Source: Psychroflexus lacisalsi (GTDB lineage Bacteria; Bacteroidota; Bacteroidia; Flavobacteriales; Flavobacteriaceae). Taken from it: a stretch of 64,000 bases of DNA. Shown piece by piece: positions 52,461-60,493 of the stretch. The position numbers and the translations under genes were made by a program. The stretch spans positions 248,001-312,000 of the forward strand of contig NZ_JAIQYZ010000001.1 of NCBI RefSeq assembly GCF_020164495.1, read 5' to 3'. Within the stretch, counting starts at the first letter, position 1. Every line of letters begins with the position of its first letter. Under the pieces are notes generated by a model. It did not search any database and was not told where the DNA came from. It was given only the letters and a program-made list of their open reading frames with translations.

Positions 52461-54332
52461 ATGTGTGGAATATTTGGATTTAGTGCCGTAGGCATGAAAA
52501 AAAAACAATTAATTACAGCGACGGACAAACTCTCTTTAAGAGGTCCTGATGCATCTGGTTATTTTATGAGTGAACCTATCGGTTTAGGGCATCGACGTCT
52601 TTCTATAATTGATCTCGATTCAGGAGAGCAACCCATGTTTAGTAAAGATAAATCCCTTGTAATTGTTTTTAATGGAGAGATCTACAACTTTAAAACAATA
52701 AAGAAAGAATTAAAGGAATTGGGAATTCAATTCGTTACTGAAAGTGATACAGAGGTTTTAATAGAAGCCTATCAAGCTTGGGGAATAAATAAATGTCTAG
52801 AGAAACTTGAAGGAATGTTTGCCTTTTCTTTATGGGACGAAAAACTACAAAAGCTTTTTGTAGTGCGTGATCTTTTTGGGGAAAAGCCTTTGTACTATAC
52901 TAAAAATGAGCAGGGTTTCTTTTTCGCCTCAGAACTAAAAGCCTTAGAAGGATTTTTTGAAAAGAAAAACATGTCCAAAACAGGGTTAAATCTATTTTTT
53001 AACTTAACCTATATTCCTGCACCTTACACAATTTATGAAAATGTTTTCAAGCTGGAAGCAGGTCATTACCTTGAAGTTTCAACCCTAGGAGAGTTTGAAT
53101 CTTTGCAATACTATGATTTGGAAAAAATCACCTTAGAAAATCAAGAGCTTCAAATTATTCAATATGAAGACGCTAAAAAAGAGCTTCGAGAGAAATTATT
53201 TAGTTCTGTTGAGGAACGCATGGTATCAGACGTACCGTTGGGTAGCTTTTTAAGTGGTGGAATAGACTCAAGTATCGTTTCCGCGATAATGTCAAAATTA
53301 TCAACAAATCCAATCAAAACTTTCTCCATTGGTTTTAAAGAAAAAGAATATGATGAAAGCGAGAGAGCTGATTTAGTTGCCAAGCATATAGGCTCAGACC
53401 ATAAGCTATACATAGTAGGTCATGAAGATCTATTGGAAATAGTCGATGAAACTTTATCCTATTTTGATGAGCCTTTTGGAGATTCCTCAGCCATCCCATC
53501 CATGATGGTGGCGAAAAAAGCAAAGGAAAAAGTCACCGTAGTTTTAACAGGCGATTGTGCAGATGAGCTTTTTGGCGGTTATGATAAATATCTGGGTAAA
53601 TACTATGCTGATAAGTACAATAAATATCCAAAATTATTGAGGAAAGCTTTCAAGAACGGGTTAAAGTTTGTGCCCCATACACGTAAAACAAATCAAACAT
53701 TAAGAAAGATAAAAAAAGTAATATATTCTGCAGGTTTAAGTCCAGAGGAAAGATATACATCTCTTACCTCTTTGGGCTATACAGAATTGCAGAAGAAGCA
53801 ATTGTTAAAGCCAGAATTTCAAGAAAATGCTAACGCAATTATTTTAAAATATTTTTCTGGAATTAAAGGGGATGAACACAACAAAACTTTTTTTAGTGAT
53901 GCAAAACTGGTTTTAGAAGGCGATATGCTGACTAAAGTTGACCGTGCTTGTATGATAAATTCACTTGAGGCAAGAGTTCCATTTCTAGACAGTAAATTGG
54001 TTGAATTTTCAACTCGACTTCCTCATCACTTCAAAATAGATGGTACGAATAAAAAGAAAATTTTAAAAGACACGTTTGCAGATTTAGTTCCAGCAGAAAC
54101 AATGAGTTTTAGCAAAAAAGGATTTGGAATTCCAATACGACTTTGGTTTCAGAATGAATTAAAGGAAGAATTAATAGAACTTTTGTCGGAAGAAAAAATT
54201 AAAAAACAAGGACTATTTAATTTCAATTTTATTCATAAGATACTCACAGAGCATTTTAATAACAAGGAAAATCATTCTTCAAAGCTTTGGTTGTTGTTCG
54301 TTTTTCAGAAATGGCATCAAAAGTATATTTAA
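52461..54332 (+). CDS. asnB: Asparagine synthase-type amidotransferase, intact copy
   Basis: A 623-residue protein, full length for the family. MCGIFGFSAVG gives Cys2 of the glutaminase domain; SLRGPDASG, GHRRLSIIDL and FNGEIYNF complete it. The synthetase domain has FLSGGIDSS (ATP pyrophosphatase loop) and GDCADELFGGYDKYLG. In polysaccharide loci such enzymes amidate uronic acid carboxyls. It is a diverged paralogue of the interrupted copy at 43933. The 112-nt gap upstream contains AATATTTG (7 of 8 to the -7 consensus), a possible internal promoter. Confidence 0.9.
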   Translation: MCGIFGFSAVGMKKKQLITATDKLSLRGPDASGYFMSEPIGLGHRRLSIIDLDSGEQPMFSKDKSLVIVFNGEIYNFKTIKKELKELGIQFVTESDTEVLIEAYQAWGINKCLEKLEGMFAFSLWDEKLQKLFVVRDLFGEKPLYYTKNEQGFFFASELKALEGFFEKKNMSKTGLNLFFNLTYIPAPYTIYENVFKLEAGHYLEVSTLGEFESLQYYDLEKITLENQELQIIQYEDAKKELREKLFSSVEERMVSDVPLGSFLSGGIDSSIVSAIMSKLSTNPIKTFSIGFKEKEYDESERADLVAKHIGSDHKLYIVGHEDLLEIVDETLSYFDEPFGDSSAIPSMMVAKKAKEKVTVVLTGDCADELFGGYDKYLGKYYADKYNKYPKLLRKAFKNGLKFVPHTRKTNQTLRKIKKVIYSAGLSPEERYTSLTSLGYTELQKKQLLKPEFQENANAIILKYFSGIKGDEHNKTFFSDAKLVLEGDMLTKVDRACMINSLEARVPFLDSKLVEFSTRLPHHFKIDGTNKKKILKDTFADLVPAETMSFSKKGFGIPIRLWFQNELKEELIELLSEEKIKKQGLFNFNFIHKILTEHFNNKENHSSKLWLLFVFQKWHQKYI

Positions 54333-55495
54333 TGAAGAAAAAGAAAATCATAAGAATTACAACAGTCCCGATATCTATGAATAAGATTTTGGAAGGGCAA
54401 ATGGCTTATATAAATGACTATTATAATTTAATAGGGGCCTCTCGCTATGTTGAGAAAGATTTTAAGGAGATTGAGGAACGTGAAGGTATAAAGATGCTAG
54501 CTATACCGTTCAGTAGAACAATTAATCCAAGTAAAGACTTAATTTCCTTATATAAACTAATTCAATTATTTAAAAAAGAAAAACCAGACGTGGTTCATAC
54601 CCATACGCCCAAAGCAGGTCTTCTAGGAATGCTTGCGGCCAAAATAACAAATGTTCCTATAAGATTACATACAGTGGGAGGAATGCCTTTAATGGCACTG
54701 ACAGGCAAAAAGTTAAAAATTTTACAATTCACGGAGAAACTAACTTATAAATATGCTCATAAAATCTACCCCAATTCCGTAGGTTTAAAAGAATTTATAC
54801 TTAAAAATAATTTTACATCCTCAGACAAAATTAAAGTTTTAGGTAACGGCAGTTCTAATGGTGTGGATACAAGTTTTTATAATAAGGATTATCCAAATGC
54901 AGAGGTGGAGGCTTTAAATTTAAAGCAAAGATTAAGGATTGAAACTTCCGATTTTATATTTATGTTTTTGGGTAGATTAGCAAAAGACAAAGGTATTATA
55001 GAGCTAGTTTCTGCTTTTAATAAGTTGAGCGGAAATAATCCAAATTTAAAATTACTTCTAGTGGGCCCTTTGGAAGAGGAAAACGGTTCTTTGCCCAAAG
55101 AAACTCTGCAAATAATAAAAAATACGAAAGCTATAATTTATCCAGGCCGCACTGATAATGTACGTGCTTTTTTGAAGCTTGCAGATGTTTTTGTTTTACC
55201 TTCTTATAGAGAAGGTTTTCCTAATGCATTATTGCAGGCAGGCGCGATGAGCTTACCATTAATTGCAACCAATATTAATGGCAGTAATGAAATTATTGAA
55301 GATAATAAAACCGGTTTTTTGGTTCCCATACAAGATGAAAAGTCTTTATTGCATAAGATGAAGTTTCTTTATGAAAATTCAGAAACTCGAATTAATTTTG
55401 CTGATAAAATAAGAGAGACGATAGAAGAAAAATTCAAACAATCTATTATTTGGGAAGAGCTCCTTAATGAATATAAATTTTACTTAAAGAACTGA
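54332..55495 (+). CDS. Glycosyltransferase family 4 (CapM/PglA-like)
   Basis: A 387-residue GT-B enzyme. I place the start at the ATG at 54332, which overlaps the asnB TAA by one base and begins MKKKKIIRITTVPISMNKIL; an in-frame ATG at 54287 would add 15 residues read from asnB sequence. VVHTHTPKAGLLGMLAA and LPSYREGFPNALLQAGAMS (E-x7-E-like region) are the GT4 motifs; HTHTPKAG is typical of the CapM branch transferring N-acetylated deoxysugars to lipid-linked acceptors. Confidence 0.87.
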   Translation: MKKKKIIRITTVPISMNKILEGQMAYINDYYNLIGASRYVEKDFKEIEEREGIKMLAIPFSRTINPSKDLISLYKLIQLFKKEKPDVVHTHTPKAGLLGMLAAKITNVPIRLHTVGGMPLMALTGKKLKILQFTEKLTYKYAHKIYPNSVGLKEFILKNNFTSSDKIKVLGNGSSNGVDTSFYNKDYPNAEVEALNLKQRLRIETSDFIFMFLGRLAKDKGIIELVSAFNKLSGNNPNLKLLLVGPLEEENGSLPKETLQIIKNTKAIIYPGRTDNVRAFLKLADVFVLPSYREGFPNALLQAGAMSLPLIATNINGSNEIIEDNKTGFLVPIQDEKSLLHKMKFLYENSETRINFADKIRETIEEKFKQSIIWEELLNEYKFYLKN

Positions 55496-55503
55496 CGAAT
55501 CGT

Positions 55504-56502
55504 ATGTTACTAAAGAGAACTATCTATTTAGGGTATTACTTAAAGCAGATGAAGTGGTCTCTTCTAAAGGAGTTTCTTTCTTATACTTCAAAACTTACTG
55601 GTAAATCTAAGTCACATTTATTATTAGCTAGCATTCGGGACGTTTATAAATATAATATTTCCATTTTGGAATATTTTCAATTTGGCTTTTATAATAAAAC
55701 CCAGGAAACAAAAGAAGAATGGGCTGGAACGGGGACGATGTATGAATTTCAAAAAATTGCTAACCCACCCAATGAGCGAATCATTTTAGATGATAAGAGA
55801 TTGTTCTACAAAAAGTACAAAGAGTTCTTTATTCACGACTTGTACTCTTTGGAGGAATTGAAGCAAAACCTTACTATTATAGATGCGCTGCTCACTAAAG
55901 AGAAAAAAGTAGTCTTAAAAGAGGCTAGTGGAAAATGTGGTGCGGGCGTTAAAATATGCCATACTGCAAATTTAAATAGTGAACGCCTGTTGGAAATGAT
56001 GCAGGAAGGTGAATTTGATATTTTAGAAACTTACATTAATCAGCATTCACTGATTCAAGAGCTATCTCCGTCTGCAGTCAACACTGTTCGTATCTTCACA
56101 CAAATCCGTAAAGGAGGTCAGTATGAAGTCTTGGGGTGTCGTATCCGTATTTCGGTCAACTGCGAAGTAGATAATTTGGCAGCTGGAAATTTAGCAGCCC
56201 CAATCGATGAAAAAACAGGAAAGATTATTGGTGCAGGGATTTATTCCAATTTTACCCAAGCGCCTGAAGCAATCCATCCTATTACTAAAACACCTATAGT
56301 TGGTTTTCAAATTCCTTACTGGGAAGAGATTTTATCCATGGTAAAAGAGGCCTCATTAAAGCATCCTCAAAATCGCTCTATTGGCTGGGATGTGGTGCTT
56401 ACAGAAAATGGTCCGGGATTATTAGAAGGAAATCATGACTGGTGTAAGTTGGTATGGCAGTTACCCGTAAACAAGGGCTTGAAATATAGGTTGGATGTAT
56501 AA
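55504..56502 (+). CDS. Sugar-transfer-associated ATP-grasp protein
   Basis: A 332-residue protein. KKVVLKEASGKCGAGVKI (about 137-154) and a C-terminal VVLTENGPGLLEGNHDWC are ATP-grasp lysine and Glu/Asn metal-binding stations. Its length and place next to a PglC-like transferase fit the ATPgrasp_ST family. The chemistry is unproved; attachment of an amino acid or other carboxylate to a sugar is the usual guess. It overlaps the sugar transferase gene by 8 nt. Confidence 0.8.
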   Translation: MLLKRTIYLGYYLKQMKWSLLKEFLSYTSKLTGKSKSHLLLASIRDVYKYNISILEYFQFGFYNKTQETKEEWAGTGTMYEFQKIANPPNERIILDDKRLFYKKYKEFFIHDLYSLEELKQNLTIIDALLTKEKKVVLKEASGKCGAGVKICHTANLNSERLLEMMQEGEFDILETYINQHSLIQELSPSAVNTVRIFTQIRKGGQYEVLGCRIRISVNCEVDNLAAGNLAAPIDEKTGKIIGAGIYSNFTQAPEAIHPITKTPIVGFQIPYWEEILSMVKEASLKHPQNRSIGWDVVLTENGPGLLEGNHDWCKLVWQLPVNKGLKYRLDV

Positions 56503-57100
56503 ACATTTCTTTAAAATCATTATTGATTTTTTATTAGCCTTAATGGGTCTTTTGTTTTTAAGCCCATTGCTTGTGTTTATAGCCATAGCTCTTGCTTTCC
56601 AAAATAAAGGGACCCCTTTTTTTACTCAGACTCGTCCTGGTAAAAACCAGAAAGCGTTTAAAATCATCAAATTCAAAACCATGACCGATGAAAAGGATGC
56701 AACAGGCCAGTTGCTACCCGATATAAACCGCATCACTACATTGGGAAAAACAATAAGAAAATTATCTTTAGACGAATTGCCTCAGCTATTTAACATTATA
56801 AAGGGAGATATGAGTTTAATAGGGCCTCGGCCGCTATTATTCAAGTACATTCCTCTTTTTTCAAAAGAGCAACTCAGGCGGCACGAGGTAAAACCAGGAA
56901 TTACTGGTTGGGCACAAGTAAATGGAAGAAACAGCATTAGCTGGAAAAGAAAATTTGAATTGGATGTGGAATATGTAAATAACGTAAGTTTGATATTAGA
57001 TGTAAGGATTATATATCTAACAGTTATTAAAGTGATAAATAAAGAAGGGGTAAATCAAAGCGATTTAAGACCGATGCAGCCATTTGATGGCAATAACTAA
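56495..57100 (+). CDS. Initiating sugar transferase (PglC/WcaJ catalytic-domain type)
   Basis: A 201-residue polyprenyl-phosphate phosphoglycosyl transferase of the short monotopic type: one N-terminal hydrophobic re-entrant helix (about 9-31) and a catalytic domain with KIIKFKTM, LSLDELPQLFNIIKGDMSLIGPRPL (Asp-Glu dyad) and ITGWAQVNGRN. It links the first sugar phosphate to undecaprenyl phosphate and so begins repeat-unit synthesis. Small PglC-like enzymes usually take UDP-diacetamidobacillosamine or related sugars, which suits the PglD-like gene downstream. Confidence 0.9.
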   Translation: MYKHFFKIIIDFLLALMGLLFLSPLLVFIAIALAFQNKGTPFFTQTRPGKNQKAFKIIKFKTMTDEKDATGQLLPDINRITTLGKTIRKLSLDELPQLFNIIKGDMSLIGPRPLLFKYIPLFSKEQLRRHEVKPGITGWAQVNGRNSISWKRKFELDVEYVNNVSLILDVRIIYLTVIKVINKEGVNQSDLRPMQPFDGNN

Positions 57101-57126
57101 GTTAAATTTTTCTCAGTAACTTTAAA

Positions 57127-57765
57127 ATGAAAACTCAAAAAAAACTTTTAATTATTGGAGCTGGAAGCGTAGGAGGGCATTTAGCGGTTAATCTAAAAGA
57201 TTACGATATTGATTTTAAACTACTTGGGTTTCTAGACGATGATAAGGAGAAGATTGGAAAGAAATTCGTGGGCTTTCCAGTTTTAGGAGATATAAATTCA
57301 ATTAAAAATTACGATGAATCTGTTCATATTGCGATAGGCATAGCCTTTCCTTCAATCAAATCAAAAATTATTGAAAATCTGAAATCAATAAATTACTTTA
57401 ATTTTCCAACTTTTATTTCAAAGAAAGCTTGGATATCTGTCATGGTAGAGATTGGAGAGGGGTGTATAATTTACCCAGGGACGTCAGTGAATTATAATTC
57501 TACAATAAAGGATTTTGTTGTTATGAATTTGAACTGTGCCTTAGGTCACGATTGTATGCTAAAAGATTATGTGAGTCTTGCTCCGAATGTTTCTCTAGGA
57601 GGAAATACTACTGTAGGTAGACTAACCGAATTAGGAATAGGTACAAATAGTTTACAAAATATTACAATTGGAAAAAATGTAACTGTAGGTGCTGGTACCG
57701 TAATTATCAAAAGCATTCCTGACCATTCCAAAGTAGTTGGGAATCCAGGTCGTATCATTTTATGA
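57127..57765 (+). CDS. PglD/NeuD-like sugar O- or N-acetyltransferase
   Basis: A 212-residue protein. N-terminal Rossmann-like nucleotide-sugar domain (LLIIGAGSVGGHLAVNL, LLGFLDDD) and a C-terminal left-handed beta-helix (GCIIYPGTSVNYNSTI, LGGNTTVGRLTELGIG) ending in HSKVVGNPGRII. CALGHDCMLKDYVSLAPN contains the catalytic-His position of PglD. Beside a PglC-like transferase it probably acetylates a UDP-4-amino sugar. The matching PglE/PglF genes are not next to it. It is the last gene of the locus. Confidence 0.87.
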   Translation: MKTQKKLLIIGAGSVGGHLAVNLKDYDIDFKLLGFLDDDKEKIGKKFVGFPVLGDINSIKNYDESVHIAIGIAFPSIKSKIIENLKSINYFNFPTFISKKAWISVMVEIGEGCIIYPGTSVNYNSTIKDFVVMNLNCALGHDCMLKDYVSLAPNVSLGGNTTVGRLTELGIGTNSLQNITIGKNVTVGAGTVIIKSIPDHSKVVGNPGRIIL

Positions 57766-57943
57766 GACTCATACTATTTTTATTTTCCCTTTTTTAAAGA
57801 CTTAGCGGCATTTTCTCCAAAAAAGCATAGCAACTTTATCCCAACTAAAGCAACTCAGAAACAAAAGTTAATATTTTTTAGATAAATAGCCTATAAAAGT
57901 GAATTTTCGACTAAGTTCTACAAGCTATTTAACACGGAGACTA

Positions 57944-57951
57944 TATATTTG
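57944..57951 (+). promoter_or_regulatory. -7 promoter box for the OmpA-family gene
   Basis: TATATTTG fits TAnnTTTG, 19 nt before the ATG at 57971. It lies inside a longer open frame beginning GTG at 57899, which argues for the later start. No clear -33 box. The preceding 57766-57943 shows nothing else. Confidence 0.5.
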
Positions 57952-57970
57952 TTTTTATAAAATCAAGATT

Positions 57971-59263
57971 ATGAAAAAAATTACTTTATTAGGCTTTGTT
58001 TTTGCAGCCTTTACGTTAAGTAGCTATGCGCAAGAAAGCTCAAGTTTAATTCCAGATTATAACAGATTTTCTATTGACTTGGGTCTAGGTGTCGCTAAAG
58101 CCTCTTCACCAATTACTGAAAATATCCCTTTTGATACAGAACTTGAAGATTTTGCTTTTGAGGGAGGGGTGCGTTATATGTTGAACGATAAATTCGGTTT
58201 TAAATTGAGCGGATTATACTTTAAAAGTACCAACTCGATTGAAAGTGCTGCCGAAGTGGATGCAGAATTTTTTCGGGCTAACTTAGAAGGGGTGGTTAAC
58301 CTTGGTAATATTTTAGGCTTTAGAGAGTTCACACAACGTTTCAATCTTTTATTTCATGCTGGTGCCGGGGTGAGCAGTATTACCTTACCAGACAATGCCG
58401 TCTTGGCCAATGAAAGTGAAACTCTACTCAACTTTATGGCAGGAATTACACCACAAATCAAAATAACCGATCGTTTTTCCTTTAACTTAGACTTGTCTGT
58501 CCTTGGAAACTTAGGTCAAGATTTAACTTTCGATGGTCGTCAAAATGTACAAACTCGAAACTTTGATGGGATGATAGTCACTGCAACCGCAGGAGTATCC
58601 ATTTACTTAGGTGATAATGAAAAGCATGCAGACTGGTTAGATAATTCACCTAAAAAGCTGTTTGGAGAACGCGTAGAAGAATTAGAAAACGAATTGGCTA
58701 AAATACAACGTGATATGCAAGACACCGATAAAGACGGCGTTGCAGATTACCTAGACAGAGAGCCAAATACAACCTCTGGAGTGGCGGTGAATACTAAAGG
58801 AGAGTCAATTGACTTAAACCAAAACGGGGTTCCAGACGAAATAGAAAAGTCCTTACAGAAAATGTATGTGACCAAAGAATTTGCTAGCGAAACCTATTTT
58901 GCAGGTGGTGTAGAAGGCGTTAAGCCAGATGCCAATGATGATCTTATCAATGTGTACTTTAGATTTGATAGCACTCAGCCAGAATATTACTCTCTAAATG
59001 CCATCAATCAAATCGTAAAATACATGAGAGCACATCCAGAAGCTGAGGCAATGTTAACGGGTTATGCAGATCAAATTGGAAATACAGAATACAACAATAC
59101 ACTCTCTGAAAACCGTGCTAAAAAAGTGTTTGACATTGTGATTGCTTCAGGTATTGAAGCATCTCGTTTAAGCTATAGAGGCGGAGGAGTAGATAGTTCA
59201 GTAGATAAAAATTCTGAAGAAGCTAGACAAATTGTAAGACGAGTCTCTTTCGAACTGAGATAA
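57971..59263 (+). CDS. OmpA-family outer-membrane protein
   Basis: 430 residues from the ATG at 57971, which starts an ordinary signal peptide (MKKITLLGFVFAAFTLSSYAQ). The N-terminal ~190 residues are an outer-membrane beta-barrel. Then a coiled linker and a thrombospondin-type-3 calcium motif (DTDKDGVADYLDREPNT, DLNQNGVPDEIE) are followed by a C-terminal peptidoglycan-binding OmpA domain (VYFRFDSTQPEY, LTGYADQIGNTEYNNTLSENRAKKV). It anchors the outer membrane to the wall. It is separated from the polysaccharide genes by its own promoter and ends in a strong hairpin. Confidence 0.92.
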   Translation: MKKITLLGFVFAAFTLSSYAQESSSLIPDYNRFSIDLGLGVAKASSPITENIPFDTELEDFAFEGGVRYMLNDKFGFKLSGLYFKSTNSIESAAEVDAEFFRANLEGVVNLGNILGFREFTQRFNLLFHAGAGVSSITLPDNAVLANESETLLNFMAGITPQIKITDRFSFNLDLSVLGNLGQDLTFDGRQNVQTRNFDGMIVTATAGVSIYLGDNEKHADWLDNSPKKLFGERVEELENELAKIQRDMQDTDKDGVADYLDREPNTTSGVAVNTKGESIDLNQNGVPDEIEKSLQKMYVTKEFASETYFAGGVEGVKPDANDDLINVYFRFDSTQPEYYSLNAINQIVKYMRAHPEAEAMLTGYADQIGNTEYNNTLSENRAKKVFDIVIASGIEASRLSYRGGGVDSSVDKNSEEARQIVRRVSFELR

Positions 59264-59282
59264 GATAAAAATAAATAATTTT

Positions 59283-59319
59283 AAAAATCCCTGTGAGTTT
59301 GAACTCACAGGGATTTTTG
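59283..59319. terminator. Perfect 17-bp hairpin terminator
   Basis: AAAAATCCCTGTGAGTT (59283-59299) and its exact complement (59302-59318) around TG, with A5/T5 ends. It lies 20 nt after the OmpA gene and can act on both strands. Confidence 0.88.
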
Positions 59320-59778
59320 TTTTAAGTTCAAGCTTGCCAGCACTCAGCGCAGTCTAAGTGTCGAGAACCACGGCTATACCTTTACAAAATCATTCGATTC
59401 TACTAAAAACATTTACGTAAACCTGGTCTATATTCTTAAGAATTTACAAAATTGTATTTATCATTATATAGTGAAAACCGACTGATTTCCAGAAATACCT
59501 GTGGCTTTCGCGGAAGTGCATTACGAAGTAATAGGCATGCAGCGAAGAAGACATCAGGGGTTTTGCGTAGAGGAGCGTAGCAAAAATTTCCTTAAATCAG
59601 TCTTGACTTTTTGGTTCGTTTTGTGTCAAGACAAAATGAACAAGAACCTAGAATGTCCCAAGTTCGAGCTAGCCAGCACTGAGCGCAGTCGAAGTGTCGA
59701 AAACCACGACTATACTTTTACACAATCATTCGATTCTACTAAAAACATCAACGAAAACTGAAAACCGACAACCGACGC

Positions 59779-59910
59779 TTGTCATTCCGATCCCGAAGCG
59801 TCGGGAAAGCTCTTTTGCTTCGCCGAGCCTGCCTGACGGCAAGGCAGGGAATCTCTGAATTTCGACAAGCACAGATTCTTCACTTCGCTACCGCTACGTT
59901 CAGAATGACA
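59779..59910. mobile_element. MITE-like element with TGTCATTC ends
   Basis: About 132 bp from TTGTCATTCCGA to TTCAGAATGACA, so the ends are inverted repeats (TGTCATTC/GAATGACA). Inside is a nested hairpin, CCTGCCTGACGGCAAGGCAGG, and GATTCTTCACTTCGCTAC. Partial relatives are at ~25420-25450, ~25570, ~25937 and ~62870-62960. No coding capacity. Confidence 0.55.
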
Positions 59911-59962
59911 TTTAACCAAAATTCCACAACAAATCTAATAGCTACAATCTAGTTTGAATTTT

Positions 59963-60140
59963 TAAACCGGCCTACTTTTTATGGATGTAGAAAAACAAGA
60001 AAGTGGTGAAGCAAGGAAGAGGAGCAATGCCCTAGTGAAACGGTTGGCGTTGCGTCGAGGAGACACTTTTGTAGTTTTTAAAAACATAAAAATAAGCCTA
60101 GCCTTTTTTGGTTTTTTTTTTGGCGATGAAAAAAAGAGTG
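59963..60140 (+). repeat. Dispersed ~180-bp repeat, copy D
   Basis: AAACCGGCCTACTTTTTATG start, the shared core AGGAGCAATGCCCTAGTGAA and GGTTGGCGTTGCGTCGAGGA, and an end TTGGCGATGAAAAAAAG. Same orientation as copies A-C, ~29 kb from them. Confidence 0.9.
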
Positions 60141-60493
60141 AAAGCAATAATTGTGTTGAAGTCGCCAGTTCACCAGTTGACTCAAAACTAATGATCTTTT
60201 ATTGTTTCAAATTCTATCTTGTCAGCACTGAGCGCAGTCGAAGTGTCGAGAACCACGCCTCCACGACTATACGAATACACGACTATTCGAATACACGAAT
60301 TCCCCCGTCAACGGACAACAGAAAACCGACAACAGTCTACCAGTTCCCTCTCGACCCTCGACTCTTTAACCCAAAACTATTCGACTACACGAAAAACCGT
60401 CAACAGTCAACAGAACTAACTTAATCATTTCATAACAATAGAGCCTTCTATAGACCATAAGAAAGTATCATTTTTGCGGTTGATTTTCTCTGG

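Larger units (their letters stand above)
59320..60493. other. 1.2-kb non-coding repeat field
   Basis: No gene supported. Two related ~85-bp blocks containing CAGCACTGAGCGCAGTCGAA then GTGTCGAAAACCACGACTAT begin near 59338 and 59673; a third, partial one is at ~60222. It also holds a MITE-like element (59779-59910), copy D of the dispersed repeat (59963-60140) and word-mosaic sequence at 60240-60420 (CACGACTATACGAATACACG). Frames at 59501-59761 and 59981-60424 run through these repeats and are not counted. Confidence 0.7.

Noticed and set aside
54287-54331. Upstream ATG for the GT4 gene inside asnB
   Set aside because: It would add 15 residues read out of frame from asnB; the ATG at 54332 overlaps the asnB stop by one base and begins a typical GT4 N-terminus.
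57899-57970. GTG start extending the OmpA-family protein by 24 residues
   Set aside because: The extension has no signal-peptide character and spans the -7 box; the ATG at 57971 begins a clean signal peptide.
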